Below, in pieces: positions 1 through 5,904 of a stretch of 6,602 bases of DNA; the first letter of the stretch is position 1, and the number at the start of each line of letters is the position of its first letter. The position numbers and the translations under genes are program-made. Source of the stretch: Chitinophaga pinensis (GTDB lineage Bacteria > Bacteroidota > Bacteroidia > Flavobacteriales_D > Crocinitomicaceae). The notes beneath the pieces were generated by a model. It did not search any database. It was not told where the DNA came from and saw only the letters and a list, made by a program, of their open reading frames with translations. The DNA lies in the NCBI GenBank assembly GCA_945861175.1, contig CAMATR010000105.1, forward strand, positions 1 to 6,602, read 5' to 3'.

Positions 1-1476
1 TATCAAATGCGCATTATCGAAGGGAAAGAGGCGCGCGTCAAAAGAATTATTATAACAGGAAACACAAAAACGAACGACTATGTAATCCGCCGAGAAATTC
101 GAACGAAACCAGGGGATTTATTTAATCGAAATGATATTATTAGAACACAACGTGAGTTGGCTCAATTAAGATTTTTTAATGAACAGGCTTTTCAGGTGAA
201 CCCAATTCCAAACCCTACTGACGGAACTGTAGATATTGAATATGTTGTTGAAGAGAAATCTTCTGATCAAATTGAATTATCGGGAGGCTATGGTGGTGCT
301 GGTCCCACTGGAAATGGACGTATCATTGGAACATTGGGATTGACATTCAATAACTTCTCTACTAAGAACTTCTTTAAAAAAGGATCGTGGTCTCCATTAC
401 CAGGTGGAGATGGGCAGCGTTTGTCAATTCGTGCTCAAACCAATGGGCGCTTTTACCAGGGGTATAATTTTTCATTTACAGAACCTTGGTTGGGAGGTAA
501 AAAACCAAATTCTCTCTCTTACTGGATTAATCATACAGCTATTGGTAATGGTTTTTTTCCAACACAAGACTCTTACAATGGGGTTAAAATAAGTGGTACA
601 GGAATCGGTTTAGGACGCAAAAAAAAATGGCCAGATGATTATTTCTCAGCGTATTATGAGTTTAGTTATCAGTATTACGAAGTAGACAATTACAGTTTTT
701 TCCCAATTTTCTCCAATGGTTATGCTAATGACATAGCTTTAAAATATGTTTTACAAAGAAGTTCAGTGAGCGCACCAATATATCCACAATCGGGTTCAAA
801 TATTTCCTTCACTGCGAAATCTACTATTCCGTATTCATTTTTTGATAATGTTACTGACTACGAAGGATATACCGCACAGGAACGATATAAATATTTGGAG
901 TATTATAAAATAAAATTTACTAGTGAATGGTTTTTACCGCTCACGTCCGATAAGAAACTGGTACTTATGCCGCGTATTGGTTTTGCCTTCATGGGGGCGT
1001 ATACTAAATCAAAAGGATTATCTCCTTTCGAACGCTACTCTTTAGGTGGTAGTGGACTTTCCGGTGTAAATCAGTTGGGAGGGCGTGAAATAATAGCGTT
1101 AAGAGGATATGAGGACAATTCGGTTTCTTCGGCAGGAGGAGATCCAATTATTGCAAAATATACCTTGGAGTTGCGTTATCCAATTTCTTTAAATCCTTCG
1201 GCAACTTTTTATGCTATGTTATTTGGAGAAGCAGGAAACACATTTCCATCAATCGACAAATTTAACCCATTTAATGTTAAGCGATCAGCGGGCGTCGGTA
1301 TACGTGTGTTTTTGCCGATGTTTGGGATGCTTGGTCTGGATTATGGACTCGGATTTGATCAATTGGATTATTGGTCTAATGATGCTCAAAGGGAAAGTAT
1401 TAATTCAACAATTCAGCAGAAAGGGTTTTATCCTAAACTCACTTTCACTATTGGAATGAATTTGGGAGAATTATAA
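1..1476 (+). CDS. bamA: Outer membrane protein assembly factor BamA, C-terminal part (5' end outside window)
   Basis: This is the core of the outer-membrane barrel-insertion machine: an Omp85-family protein whose periplasmic POTRA domains receive unfolded outer-membrane proteins and whose own 16-strand barrel inserts them. The frame is open from base 1 (Tyr-Gln before the first ATG at 7), so that ATG is internal. About 491 codons are visible, against roughly 800-900 for complete Bacteroidota BamA. Counting from the Met at base 7, residues about 11-84 form the last POTRA domain (VKRIIITGNTKTNDYVIRRE, then an LRFFNE turn and ending VEYVVEE-like). The remainder is barrel, with the conserved loop-6 motif LRGY at bases 1099-1110 (VRGF/Y in the family). 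The protein ends MNLGEL, without the usual terminal aromatic residue. Two ompH genes follow, the typical bamA neighbourhood. TamA or another Omp85 protein is possible but unlikely given this context. Confidence 0.95.
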   Translation, partial: YQMRIIEGKEARVKRIIITGNTKTNDYVIRREIRTKPGDLFNRNDIIRTQRELAQLRFFNEQAFQVNPIPNPTDGTVDIEYVVEEKSSDQIELSGGYGGAGPTGNGRIIGTLGLTFNNFSTKNFFKKGSWSPLPGGDGQRLSIRAQTNGRFYQGYNFSFTEPWLGGKKPNSLSYWINHTAIGNGFFPTQDSYNGVKISGTGIGLGRKKKWPDDYFSAYYEFSYQYYEVDNYSFFPIFSNGYANDIALKYVLQRSSVSAPIYPQSGSNISFTAKSTIPYSFFDNVTDYEGYTAQERYKYLEYYKIKFTSEWFLPLTSDKKLVLMPRIGFAFMGAYTKSKGLSPFERYSLGGSGLSGVNQLGGREIIALRGYEDNSVSSAGGDPIIAKYTLELRYPISLNPSATFYAMLFGEAGNTFPSIDKFNPFNVKRSAGVGIRVFLPMFGMLGLDYGLGFDQLDYWSNDAQRESINSTIQQKGFYPKLTFTIGMNLGEL

Positions 1477-1532
1477 TCTTATGGTAAAACAATAATTTAT
1501 TTAAATTCGTCGTTCGGAATTAAAAATCGTTT

Positions 1533-2057
1533 ATGAAAAACATTATTCTGATTACTTTTTTCTTCTTTGGCACAGCGTTTGCTTTTGCCCAAAAGTATGC
1601 GTACATCGATTCTGATTTTATTCTGGGAAACGTTCCTGAATATAAAGAATCGAAAGATAAACTGGATAAATTGGCGGATCGCTGGACAAAAGAAATTGAG
1701 GATCGCTATGATGTTTTGAAAGTGAAGAAAGATAATTTTGCCCGTGAAGAGGTCTTGCTTCCTTCTGAGGAAAAGAATAAACGAAAGGAGGAAATTACCA
1801 AGTTAGAGACGGAAGCAATGGAAATGCAGAAAATGCGATTTGGTGTCAATGGTGATTACTTTCAAAAACGTCAGGAGCTTATTAAACCAATTCAGGATAG
1901 AGTTTATGATGCTATGCAAAAAGTTGCATCAAAGCGGAATTACACATTTGTATTCGATAAAGCTAATCAAAGTAATTTGGTTTATGCGGATAGTAAATAC
2001 GACATCAGTGCTGAAGTTTTGAAAGAAATGGGAATCACTGGAACCAATAAACAATAA
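1533..2057 (+). CDS. Skp/OmpH-family periplasmic chaperone, first copy
   Basis: This is a predicted periplasmic holdase that binds unfolded outer-membrane proteins and delivers them to BamA. It has 174 residues: a Sec signal peptide at 1-20 (Lys at 3, very Phe-rich core, cleavage near AFA-Q), a short strand with the family's start-of-domain motif (YAYIDSDFIL, 22-31), a long charged helical coiled-coil hairpin (about 36-118) and a C-terminal strand pair (YTFVFDKAN, about 137-145). Mature length is about 154, close to E. coli Skp. It begins 56 bases after bamA with no terminator in between, so co-transcription is likely. The ATG is supported by the signal peptide directly behind it. No Shine-Dalgarno sequence is visible, only an A/T-rich leader, as is common in Bacteroidota. 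It differs clearly in sequence from the second copy just downstream. Confidence 0.9.
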   Translation: MKNIILITFFFFGTAFAFAQKYAYIDSDFILGNVPEYKESKDKLDKLADRWTKEIEDRYDVLKVKKDNFAREEVLLPSEEKNKRKEEITKLETEAMEMQKMRFGVNGDYFQKRQELIKPIQDRVYDAMQKVASKRNYTFVFDKANQSNLVYADSKYDISAEVLKEMGITGTNKQ

Positions 2058-2073
2058 ATTATAAAAAAGAGAA

Positions 2074-2589
2074 ATGAAAAAATTAGTATTAGCCCTAGTG
2101 GTCATTTTTAGTGCAGGAGTAGTTAATGCGCAGTCAAAGGTAGGTCATGTGAATTCTCAAAAATTGCTCGACACTTTGCAATCTAGAAAAGAGGCAATGA
2201 AAAGATTGCAAGAGTTTGAAGCTGATGGCATTCGCGAATTGCAGGAAATGGAAGCAGATTTAAATTCTTCATATGCGAAATATGAAAAAGAACGTCCGAA
2301 TATGATTCAAGCCCAGATCAAAATCGAAGAAGATAAATTGATGAAGAAGCAACAGAACATGCAGGAAAGAGAGCAGGGATTAAATCAAGAAATGCAAATT
2401 CTTTCTCAAGGATTGAATAAACCAATTTTAGAACGCGTTCAAAAAGCAGTGGAAATTGTTTCTGATCGTAAAAAATTAAATTATGTGATTGACGAATCTG
2501 TCACACTTTATTTCAAGGGTGGAACGGATATTACAGGTGAAGTATTGTTAGAATTACTGCGACTTGACGCCGAATCACTAAAAAAATAA
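2074..2589 (+). CDS. Skp/OmpH-family periplasmic chaperone, second copy
   Basis: This is a second predicted Skp-like periplasmic chaperone for outer-membrane proteins, 171 residues long. The signal peptide is residues 1-20 (MKK start, Leu/Val core, cleavage at VNA-Q). The mature protein opens with KVGHVNSQKLL (22-32), the usual OmpH opening strand and helix. A coiled-coil region rich in Glu, Lys and Gln follows (about 38-118), then a C-terminal strand with LNYVIDES (135-142) and an ITGEVLLELL end that parallels ISAEVLKEMG in the first copy. It starts 16 bases after the first copy, behind an A-rich GAGAA-containing spacer, so it sits in the same transcript. Its coiled-coil is much richer in Gln/Met than the first copy, suggesting an old duplication with separate roles. 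A strong terminator follows at once, making this the last gene of the bamA unit. Confidence 0.9.
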   Translation: MKKLVLALVVIFSAGVVNAQSKVGHVNSQKLLDTLQSRKEAMKRLQEFEADGIRELQEMEADLNSSYAKYEKERPNMIQAQIKIEEDKLMKKQQNMQEREQGLNQEMQILSQGLNKPILERVQKAVEIVSDRKKLNYVIDESVTLYFKGGTDITGEVLLELLRLDAESLKK

Positions 2590-2608
2590 GCATTTTAAGA
2601 TAGTCTTG

Positions 2609-2639
2609 AAAGGGTGATCGATTTGGTCACCCTTTTTTT
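2609..2639 (+). terminator. Intrinsic terminator of the bamA-ompH-ompH unit
   Basis: AAAGGGTGA (2609-2617) pairs perfectly with TCACCCTTT (2627-2635), a 9-bp stem. A T-G and a C-G pair can extend it into the loop, leaving a five-base loop GATTT. The right arm runs into an unbroken run of seven T (2633-2639). It lies 19 bases after the stop of the second ompH and just before murI, so it separates the two transcripts. Confidence 0.88.
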
Positions 2640-2640
2640 G

Positions 2641-2648
2641 TAGATTTG
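2641..2648 (+). promoter_or_regulatory. Candidate Bacteroidota -7 promoter element for murI
   Basis: TAGATTTG matches the Bacteroidota primary-sigma -7 consensus TAnnTTTG exactly. It begins one base after the terminator T-run and ends seven bases before the murI ATG, so transcription would start at or next to the start codon. The nearest -33-like TTTG (2622-2625) is inside the terminator loop and only 15 bases upstream, closer than the usual spacing, so the -33 half is weak. Confidence 0.45.
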
Positions 2649-2655
2649 AAACGCA

Positions 2656-3480
2656 ATGCATAAAAAGGGTCCAATTGGTGTTTTTGATTCGGGATATGGT
2701 GGTTTAACTGTCCTTAAAGATATCATTGCTCATTTACCCCAGTATGATTTCATCTATTTAGGCGATAACGCTCGCGCACCCTATGGAACTAGATCGTTTG
2801 AAGTGGTCTATGAATATACACTTCAGGCGGTGAATGAACTTTTTTCAAGAGGATGCGAATTGGTTATTCTGGCATGTAACACTGCATCAGCAAAAGCATT
2901 AAGAAGTATTCAACAAAATGACCTTCCCAAAATAGATTCACAGAAAAGAGTGCTTGGCGTAATTCGTCCAAGTGCCGAGGTAATAGGTCAATGGACAACT
3001 ACGGGCCATATTGGGATTTTGGCCACTGAAGGAACGGTTAGATCTGAATCTTATCCTTTGGAATTACAAAAATTTGCTGCAGACTGTGTAGTAGTTCAAC
3101 ATGCTTGTCCAATGTGGGTATCAATCATTGAAAACGACCAACAGAATACAGAAGCAGGTAAATTATTTATCAAAACAGATATAGAGAAATTACTATTAAA
3201 GGATTCAGAGATTGATGTAATTGTTCTTGGATGCACTCATTACCCGCTGATTGAAGATTATATCCTTTCACTTGTACCCTCTTCTGTAAAAGTTGTTTCA
3301 CAGGGGGGTATTGTAGCTGAAAAACTTGCTGAATACCTTCATAGACATCCGTCAATGGAGAAATTATGTTCAAAAAATGCCAAAATTCAATTTTTAACTT
3401 CAGAAAATACGAAAGTATTTAATTTAAATGCCAGTAAATTTCTGGGCAGTGAAGTATACTCAGAGCAGATTCATTTTTAA
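2656..3480 (+). CDS. murI: Glutamate racemase
   Basis: This cytoplasmic, cofactor-independent enzyme interconverts L- and D-glutamate, supplying the D-Glu that MurD adds to the peptidoglycan stem peptide. At 274 residues it has normal family length and all the landmarks: GVFDSGYGG (8-16, with Asp11), YLGDNARAPYG (34-44), ACNTASA with catalytic Cys74 (73-79), HACPMW (149-154) and GCTHYPL with catalytic Cys193 and the adjacent His195 (192-198). The start is firmly set: in-frame TAG and TGA lie at 2641 and 2647, and this ATG is the only start before the FDSG motif. There is no room for a Shine-Dalgarno sequence in the predicted leader. A terminator separates it from the ompH genes, so it is probably its own transcription unit, although bamA-ompH-ompH-murI order is common in Flavobacteriia. 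Aspartate racemases share the fold but not this full motif set. Confidence 0.96.
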   Translation: MHKKGPIGVFDSGYGGLTVLKDIIAHLPQYDFIYLGDNARAPYGTRSFEVVYEYTLQAVNELFSRGCELVILACNTASAKALRSIQQNDLPKIDSQKRVLGVIRPSAEVIGQWTTTGHIGILATEGTVRSESYPLELQKFAADCVVVQHACPMWVSIIENDQQNTEAGKLFIKTDIEKLLLKDSEIDVIVLGCTHYPLIEDYILSLVPSSVKVVSQGGIVAEKLAEYLHRHPSMEKLCSKNAKIQFLTSENTKVFNLNASKFLGSEVYSEQIHF

Positions 3481-3519
3481 AAGAGATTTATACGATACTG
3501 CCGAAGTTAATGACTTAAA

Positions 3520-3535
3520 ATTTACTCGGGTAAAT
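3520..3535. terminator. Weak hairpin in the convergent murI / T9SS-protein gap
   Basis: ATTTAC (3520-3525) pairs with GTAAAT (3530-3535) around a TCGG loop, a 6-bp stem. It is the only symmetric structure I could find in the 92-base gap between two converging genes, where a two-way terminator is expected. It has no proper T-run on either side (AAAA precedes it, giving TTTT on the minus strand), so the call is tentative. Confidence 0.25.
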
Positions 3536-3572
3536 AAGGATTCTAAAAGTCAAAAGATATTTTACCTTTTAT

Positions 3573-4721
3573 TCATTTAATATAATGCCGCAAAGAACGA
3601 ATCGAAACGTTTTCTTTGGTTAATTTGATTATGTATGCGCCAGTAATTAAGCCTGATATTTCTATGGGAATTGCGTAGTCTCCGACATTTAAATTTAACG
3701 ATTTAGAAAAAATAGTTCGACCACTTAAGTCTTCAAGATTTAAGTAATAGTTTCCTTCCGAATTTTTATCTATTCCTTCTATTTCAATTGAAAATAATTG
3801 CTCACTCGGATTAGGGTAAGTATTGAATGTAATGTCTTTAAGACAATTGTTTGACAATACTCCTAAATCAACGTATTGCCCGTTAAAATCATATTGAATG
3901 AGTTGATAGTAGCCTTGATCTTCAGAATTCTCAGTATCCCGGAATTCATATTGGATTTCCTGATTTGAAGTGCCTGCAGCAGAAACGTTTCCAACTAACG
4001 CCCAATTTACACCATCGTTTGATTTCATCATACTGAAATGGCTGCTATTATGTTCTGAGACCGTGCTCCAGAAAAGAGTTTTTCCTAATGGGTGACAAAT
4101 TAATTTGATTTCCTTTAAAGTAACAGGCAAATAAATAGGAAGAAATATTTGATCTAAATCATCCATATTTCCTGAACCCGAAGGAGTAGGACCAGTATAC
4201 TGGCCATCGATATGGAATGTTCCATTTACGTTGACTGAAGAATTCCCGCCCCCAACTGTCACATTACCTCCAACATCGAAAACTCCACCCAATGAAACAG
4301 AAATAGAACAATTGTTATCAGCTTGTACATTTCCAGTTACATTAATAGAGCCTGTGCCAGCGATACTGAATATGGCATTATTGAATACATCGATAGAGCC
4401 GATTGTGGAAGTTCCAAATACTTGAAGTGAGAAATTATTGTTCGTGGCTAAAGTTCCGGTAATTATTAAATTTCCCCCGTTTTGAACTGTTATCCCATCA
4501 CCGTTTTCTGCATTGACATTTCCGTTAATAGTCAATGTGGCTCCAGACTGAACGATTAAGAGGCCATTATTAGCCATTGTTATACTTGAATAACAAGCAC
4601 TTGAGGAAATATACAAATCAGGACTCCCTGGTACATTTAAGTTCCCACCAGGAGAGCATTGGCCAAATAATTTTGAGATGGATAAAGTGAGTAATAATAT
4701 GAATATGCAAGTTAAACGCAT
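3573..4721 (-). CDS. Secreted protein with beta-solenoid-like region and T9SS type A sorting domain
   Basis: The specific function is not recognised. It has 382 residues. Residues 1-21 are a Sec signal peptide (MRL, then a Leu/Ile core ending LFGQ). Residues about 50-173 are short repeating strands rich in Gly, Asn, Ser and Val (for example GATLTINGNV at 60-69, GGNLIITGTL at 82-91, TGSINVTGNV at 123-132), as in parallel beta-solenoids. Residues about 198-285 match the beta-sandwich often found ahead of sorting domains (LPVTLKEIKL, then FWSTVSEHNSSHFSM, then YYQLIQYDFNGQY). Residues about 299-382 are a type A sorting domain: TYPNPSEQLF (301-310), LEDLSGRTIFS (329-339), ITGAYIIKL (359-367) and a basic C-terminus. 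The protein should cross the inner membrane by Sec and the outer membrane by the type IX system, with the C-terminal domain removed and the product released or anchored at the cell surface. No catalytic motif is visible; adhesion or matrix roles are guesses. It is transcribed against murI. Confidence 0.88.
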   Translation of the reverse strand: MRLTCIFILLLTLSISKLFGQCSPGGNLNVPGSPDLYISSSACYSSITMANNGLLIVQSGATLTINGNVNAENGDGITVQNGGNLIITGTLATNNNFSLQVFGTSTIGSIDVFNNAIFSIAGTGSINVTGNVQADNNCSISVSLGGVFDVGGNVTVGGGNSSVNVNGTFHIDGQYTGPTPSGSGNMDDLDQIFLPIYLPVTLKEIKLICHPLGKTLFWSTVSEHNSSHFSMMKSNDGVNWALVGNVSAAGTSNQEIQYEFRDTENSEDQGYYQLIQYDFNGQYVDLGVLSNNCLKDITFNTYPNPSEQLFSIEIEGIDKNSEGNYYLNLEDLSGRTIFSKSLNLNVGDYAIPIEISGLITGAYIIKLTKENVSIRSLRHYIK

Positions 4722-4758
4722 TTTAACGAGAATTATCCAGTCGTAAAGTTAAGTGTAT

Positions 4759-4766
4759 CAAAGGTA
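4759..4766 (-). promoter_or_regulatory. Candidate -7 promoter element for the T9SS cargo gene
   Basis: Read on the minus strand this is TACCTTTG, an exact TAnnTTTG match, 37 bases before the ATG at 4721. It lies in the 83-base gap after the haemoglobin gene, where no clear terminator is seen. The nearest upstream TTG on that strand is about 31 bases away, too far for a normal -33 element, so the promoter is only half supported. Confidence 0.38.
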
Positions 4767-4804
4767 AGCTTAAAGTATCTTATTAATAAATAATCTTCAA
4801 ATAA

Positions 4805-5146
4805 TTATGATTTTGGTTTTAATGTCAAAGCAATCAATGTGGATCTTTCAATAGCCAGTGAGGCTTTAGTGCCCTCAAAGTTCTCTCGAATTGTTTCATG
4901 AAATAATTTTAACCATTGCTCAAAATCACTTTTAGACAAGTCGAGTTTGGAATGGGCTGTCATCATGTTACCAGAATAACCAGCCTGATCAATGAGTATG
5001 AATGCCCAGAAATCAGCTACTTGAGGAAGGTGTGATTCTAAATTTAGTTCCTGAAAAAAATGTCCTATTTGCGCATCAAGTAAGAGTTTTTTATAGAATT
5101 TTTTTACGAAATCTTCAATTTCCGTGTATGTTTCAATGTCTTTCAT
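4805..5146 (-). CDS. Group III truncated haemoglobin (TrHb3)
   Basis: This is a small cytoplasmic haem protein of the truncated globin family, group III (Campylobacter Ctb type). Proteins of this group bind O2 very tightly and have been linked to nitric-oxide tolerance and to respiration at low oxygen; which role applies here cannot be read from the sequence. It has 113 residues, slightly short for the group. Visible landmarks are FYKKLL (17-22; Phe-Tyr expected at helix B9-B10), IGHFF (27-31), HLPQVADFW (39-47; His39 is the likely distal E7 residue), YSGNMMTAH (57-65; His65 is the likely proximal haem ligand), FEQWLKLF (75-82; Trp78 is the likely G8 residue) and FEGTKA (90-95). Its ATG shares one base with the stop of the upstream carbonic anhydrase gene (TAATG), so translation is probably coupled. 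No separate promoter is needed, and the pair forms one operon. Confidence 0.88.
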   Translation of the reverse strand: MKDIETYTEIEDFVKKFYKKLLLDAQIGHFFQELNLESHLPQVADFWAFILIDQAGYSGNMMTAHSKLDLSKSDFEQWLKLFHETIRENFEGTKASLAIERSTLIALTLKPKS

Positions 5147-5664
5147 TATTCCTGCTTAAACCATCCTGAGTACATTACATAATTGTCTGCAATCCGCTGT
5201 ACTTCACCCTTGAATAATTCGGGGGAAAGTGTTTTAACTTTCTTGGCAGGAACACCTGCATAAATGCTCCATGATTCGACTCTCGTGCCCTCCAATAAAA
5301 CAGCACCTGCAGCAATGATGCAATTGGCTTCAATATAACAATGGTCCATTACAATTGCCCCCATGCCGATTAAAACATTGTCCTCGATGGTGCAACCGTG
5401 AACTAGTGCATTGTGTCCTATGGAGACATTGTTTCCTAGATTTACTTTTGTTTTTTCATAAGTACAATGCAATACAGCACCATCTTGAATATTTACTTTA
5501 TTGCCTATCCTGATCGAGTTGACATCTCCTCTGATTACAGCATTGAACCAAACTGAGCACTGGTTGCCCATGATAACGTCTCCCACGATTGTGGCGTTTT
5601 CTGCTAGCCAACAATCATCACCAATTTTTGGTTGAATACCTTTGCATGCTTTGATAAGTGCCAT
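5146..5664 (-). CDS. Gamma-class carbonic anhydrase-like hexapeptide-repeat protein (YrdA/PaaY type)
   Basis: This is a predicted cytoplasmic trimer of left-handed beta-helices with metal sites between subunits; gamma carbonic anhydrases hydrate CO2 to bicarbonate. It has 172 residues, usual for the short YrdA/CamH-like branch. Hexapeptide repeats run from about residue 11 to 137 (for example ATIVGDVIMG, SIRIGNKVNI, CTIEDNVLIG). The three expected zinc ligands are present as His66 (AVLHC), His84 (IGHN) and His89 (LVHGC), with the family RGD (45-47) and NIQDG (58-62). The acidic loop of archaeal Cam is absent, as in the whole short branch, many members of which have weak or no measured activity, so carbonic anhydrase activity is inferred. 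The C-terminal part (VPAKKVKTLS, then NYVMYSGWFK) is the usual helical tail. It is the first gene of a two-gene operon with the haemoglobin. No in-frame ATG lies upstream near the promoter. Confidence 0.9.
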   Translation of the reverse strand: MALIKACKGIQPKIGDDCWLAENATIVGDVIMGNQCSVWFNAVIRGDVNSIRIGNKVNIQDGAVLHCTYEKTKVNLGNNVSIGHNALVHGCTIEDNVLIGMGAIVMDHCYIEANCIIAAGAVLLEGTRVESWSIYAGVPAKKVKTLSPELFKGEVQRIADNYVMYSGWFKQE

Positions 5665-5904
5665 ATAGTTTGGTTTTCGACAAAGATACTTACATGCCCT
5701 TCTAAGAGCAAGGTCTTTGGGTTGATTTAGAAAATAAAACGATTACAAGCGTCTGATTTGACTTCAGCTTCTCGTTTAAATGAACAATTATTATTTTTTC
5801 AATTAGAAATTCTTTTCTTTCCTGAAACTATTAAATCAGGTTGTTGAGCATTCGTATTTTCGTTTGGTTATAAACCCTAAATAGCGCATATTTAAAGAGC
5901 ACAT
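5665..5904. other. 240-base AT-rich intergenic region between kbl and the carbonic anhydrase gene
   Basis: Both flanking genes run on the minus strand. The first 50 bases or so beside the carbonic anhydrase gene hold its promoter. Just after the kbl stop there is a weak all-A/T hairpin, TAAATA-GCGCA-TATTTA (5878-5894), that might aid kbl termination, but it lacks a T-run. Elsewhere I see only AT-rich, T-run-containing sequence with no convincing gene, RNA or repeat. Confidence 0.6.
5681..5711 (-). promoter_or_regulatory. Promoter of the carbonic anhydrase-haemoglobin operon
   Basis: On the minus strand TTG (5711-5709) is followed after 20 bases by TATCTTTG (5688-5681), a full match to the Bacteroidota TTG-(17-23)-TAnnTTTG promoter. 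The -7 element ends 16 bases before the ATG at 5664, so the leader would be about ten bases with no room for a riboswitch or a long untranslated region. Confidence 0.62.

Noticed and set aside
1477..1532. A separate promoter for the ompH genes, based on TAAATTCG.
   Set aside because: The match to TAnnTTTG is imperfect, no -33 TTG is at suitable distance, and no terminator separates it from bamA, so read-through from bamA is the simpler reading.
3170..3373. A 67-codon minus-strand frame inside murI.
   Set aside because: It is the antisense shadow of a well-supported enzyme gene and has no recognisable features.
4231..4425. A 64-codon plus-strand frame rich in Pro and Thr.
   Set aside because: It lies wholly opposite the T9SS cargo gene, and its Pro/Thr richness is the antisense image of the Gly/Asn/Val-rich repeats.
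4653..4721. A possible lipoprotein signal in the T9SS cargo protein (Cys22 after LFGQ).
   Set aside because: The residue before Cys is Gln, not Gly/Ala/Ser, so it is not a lipobox; a Sec signal peptide with signal peptidase I cleavage fits, as is normal for T9SS cargo.
5743..5775. A hairpin AAG-CGT-CTGA ... TCAG-CTT as a possible structured RNA or terminator.
   Set aside because: The stem is only four pairs plus three across a three-base bulge, with a seven-base loop; such structures are common by chance and it is far from both genes.
5836..5904. A 22-codon open frame on the minus strand that begins with ATG directly after the kbl stop (TAA ATG) and in the same frame.
   Set aside because: It is very short, has no ribosome binding signal, no recognisable sequence and lies in AT-rich DNA where such a frame is expected by chance.
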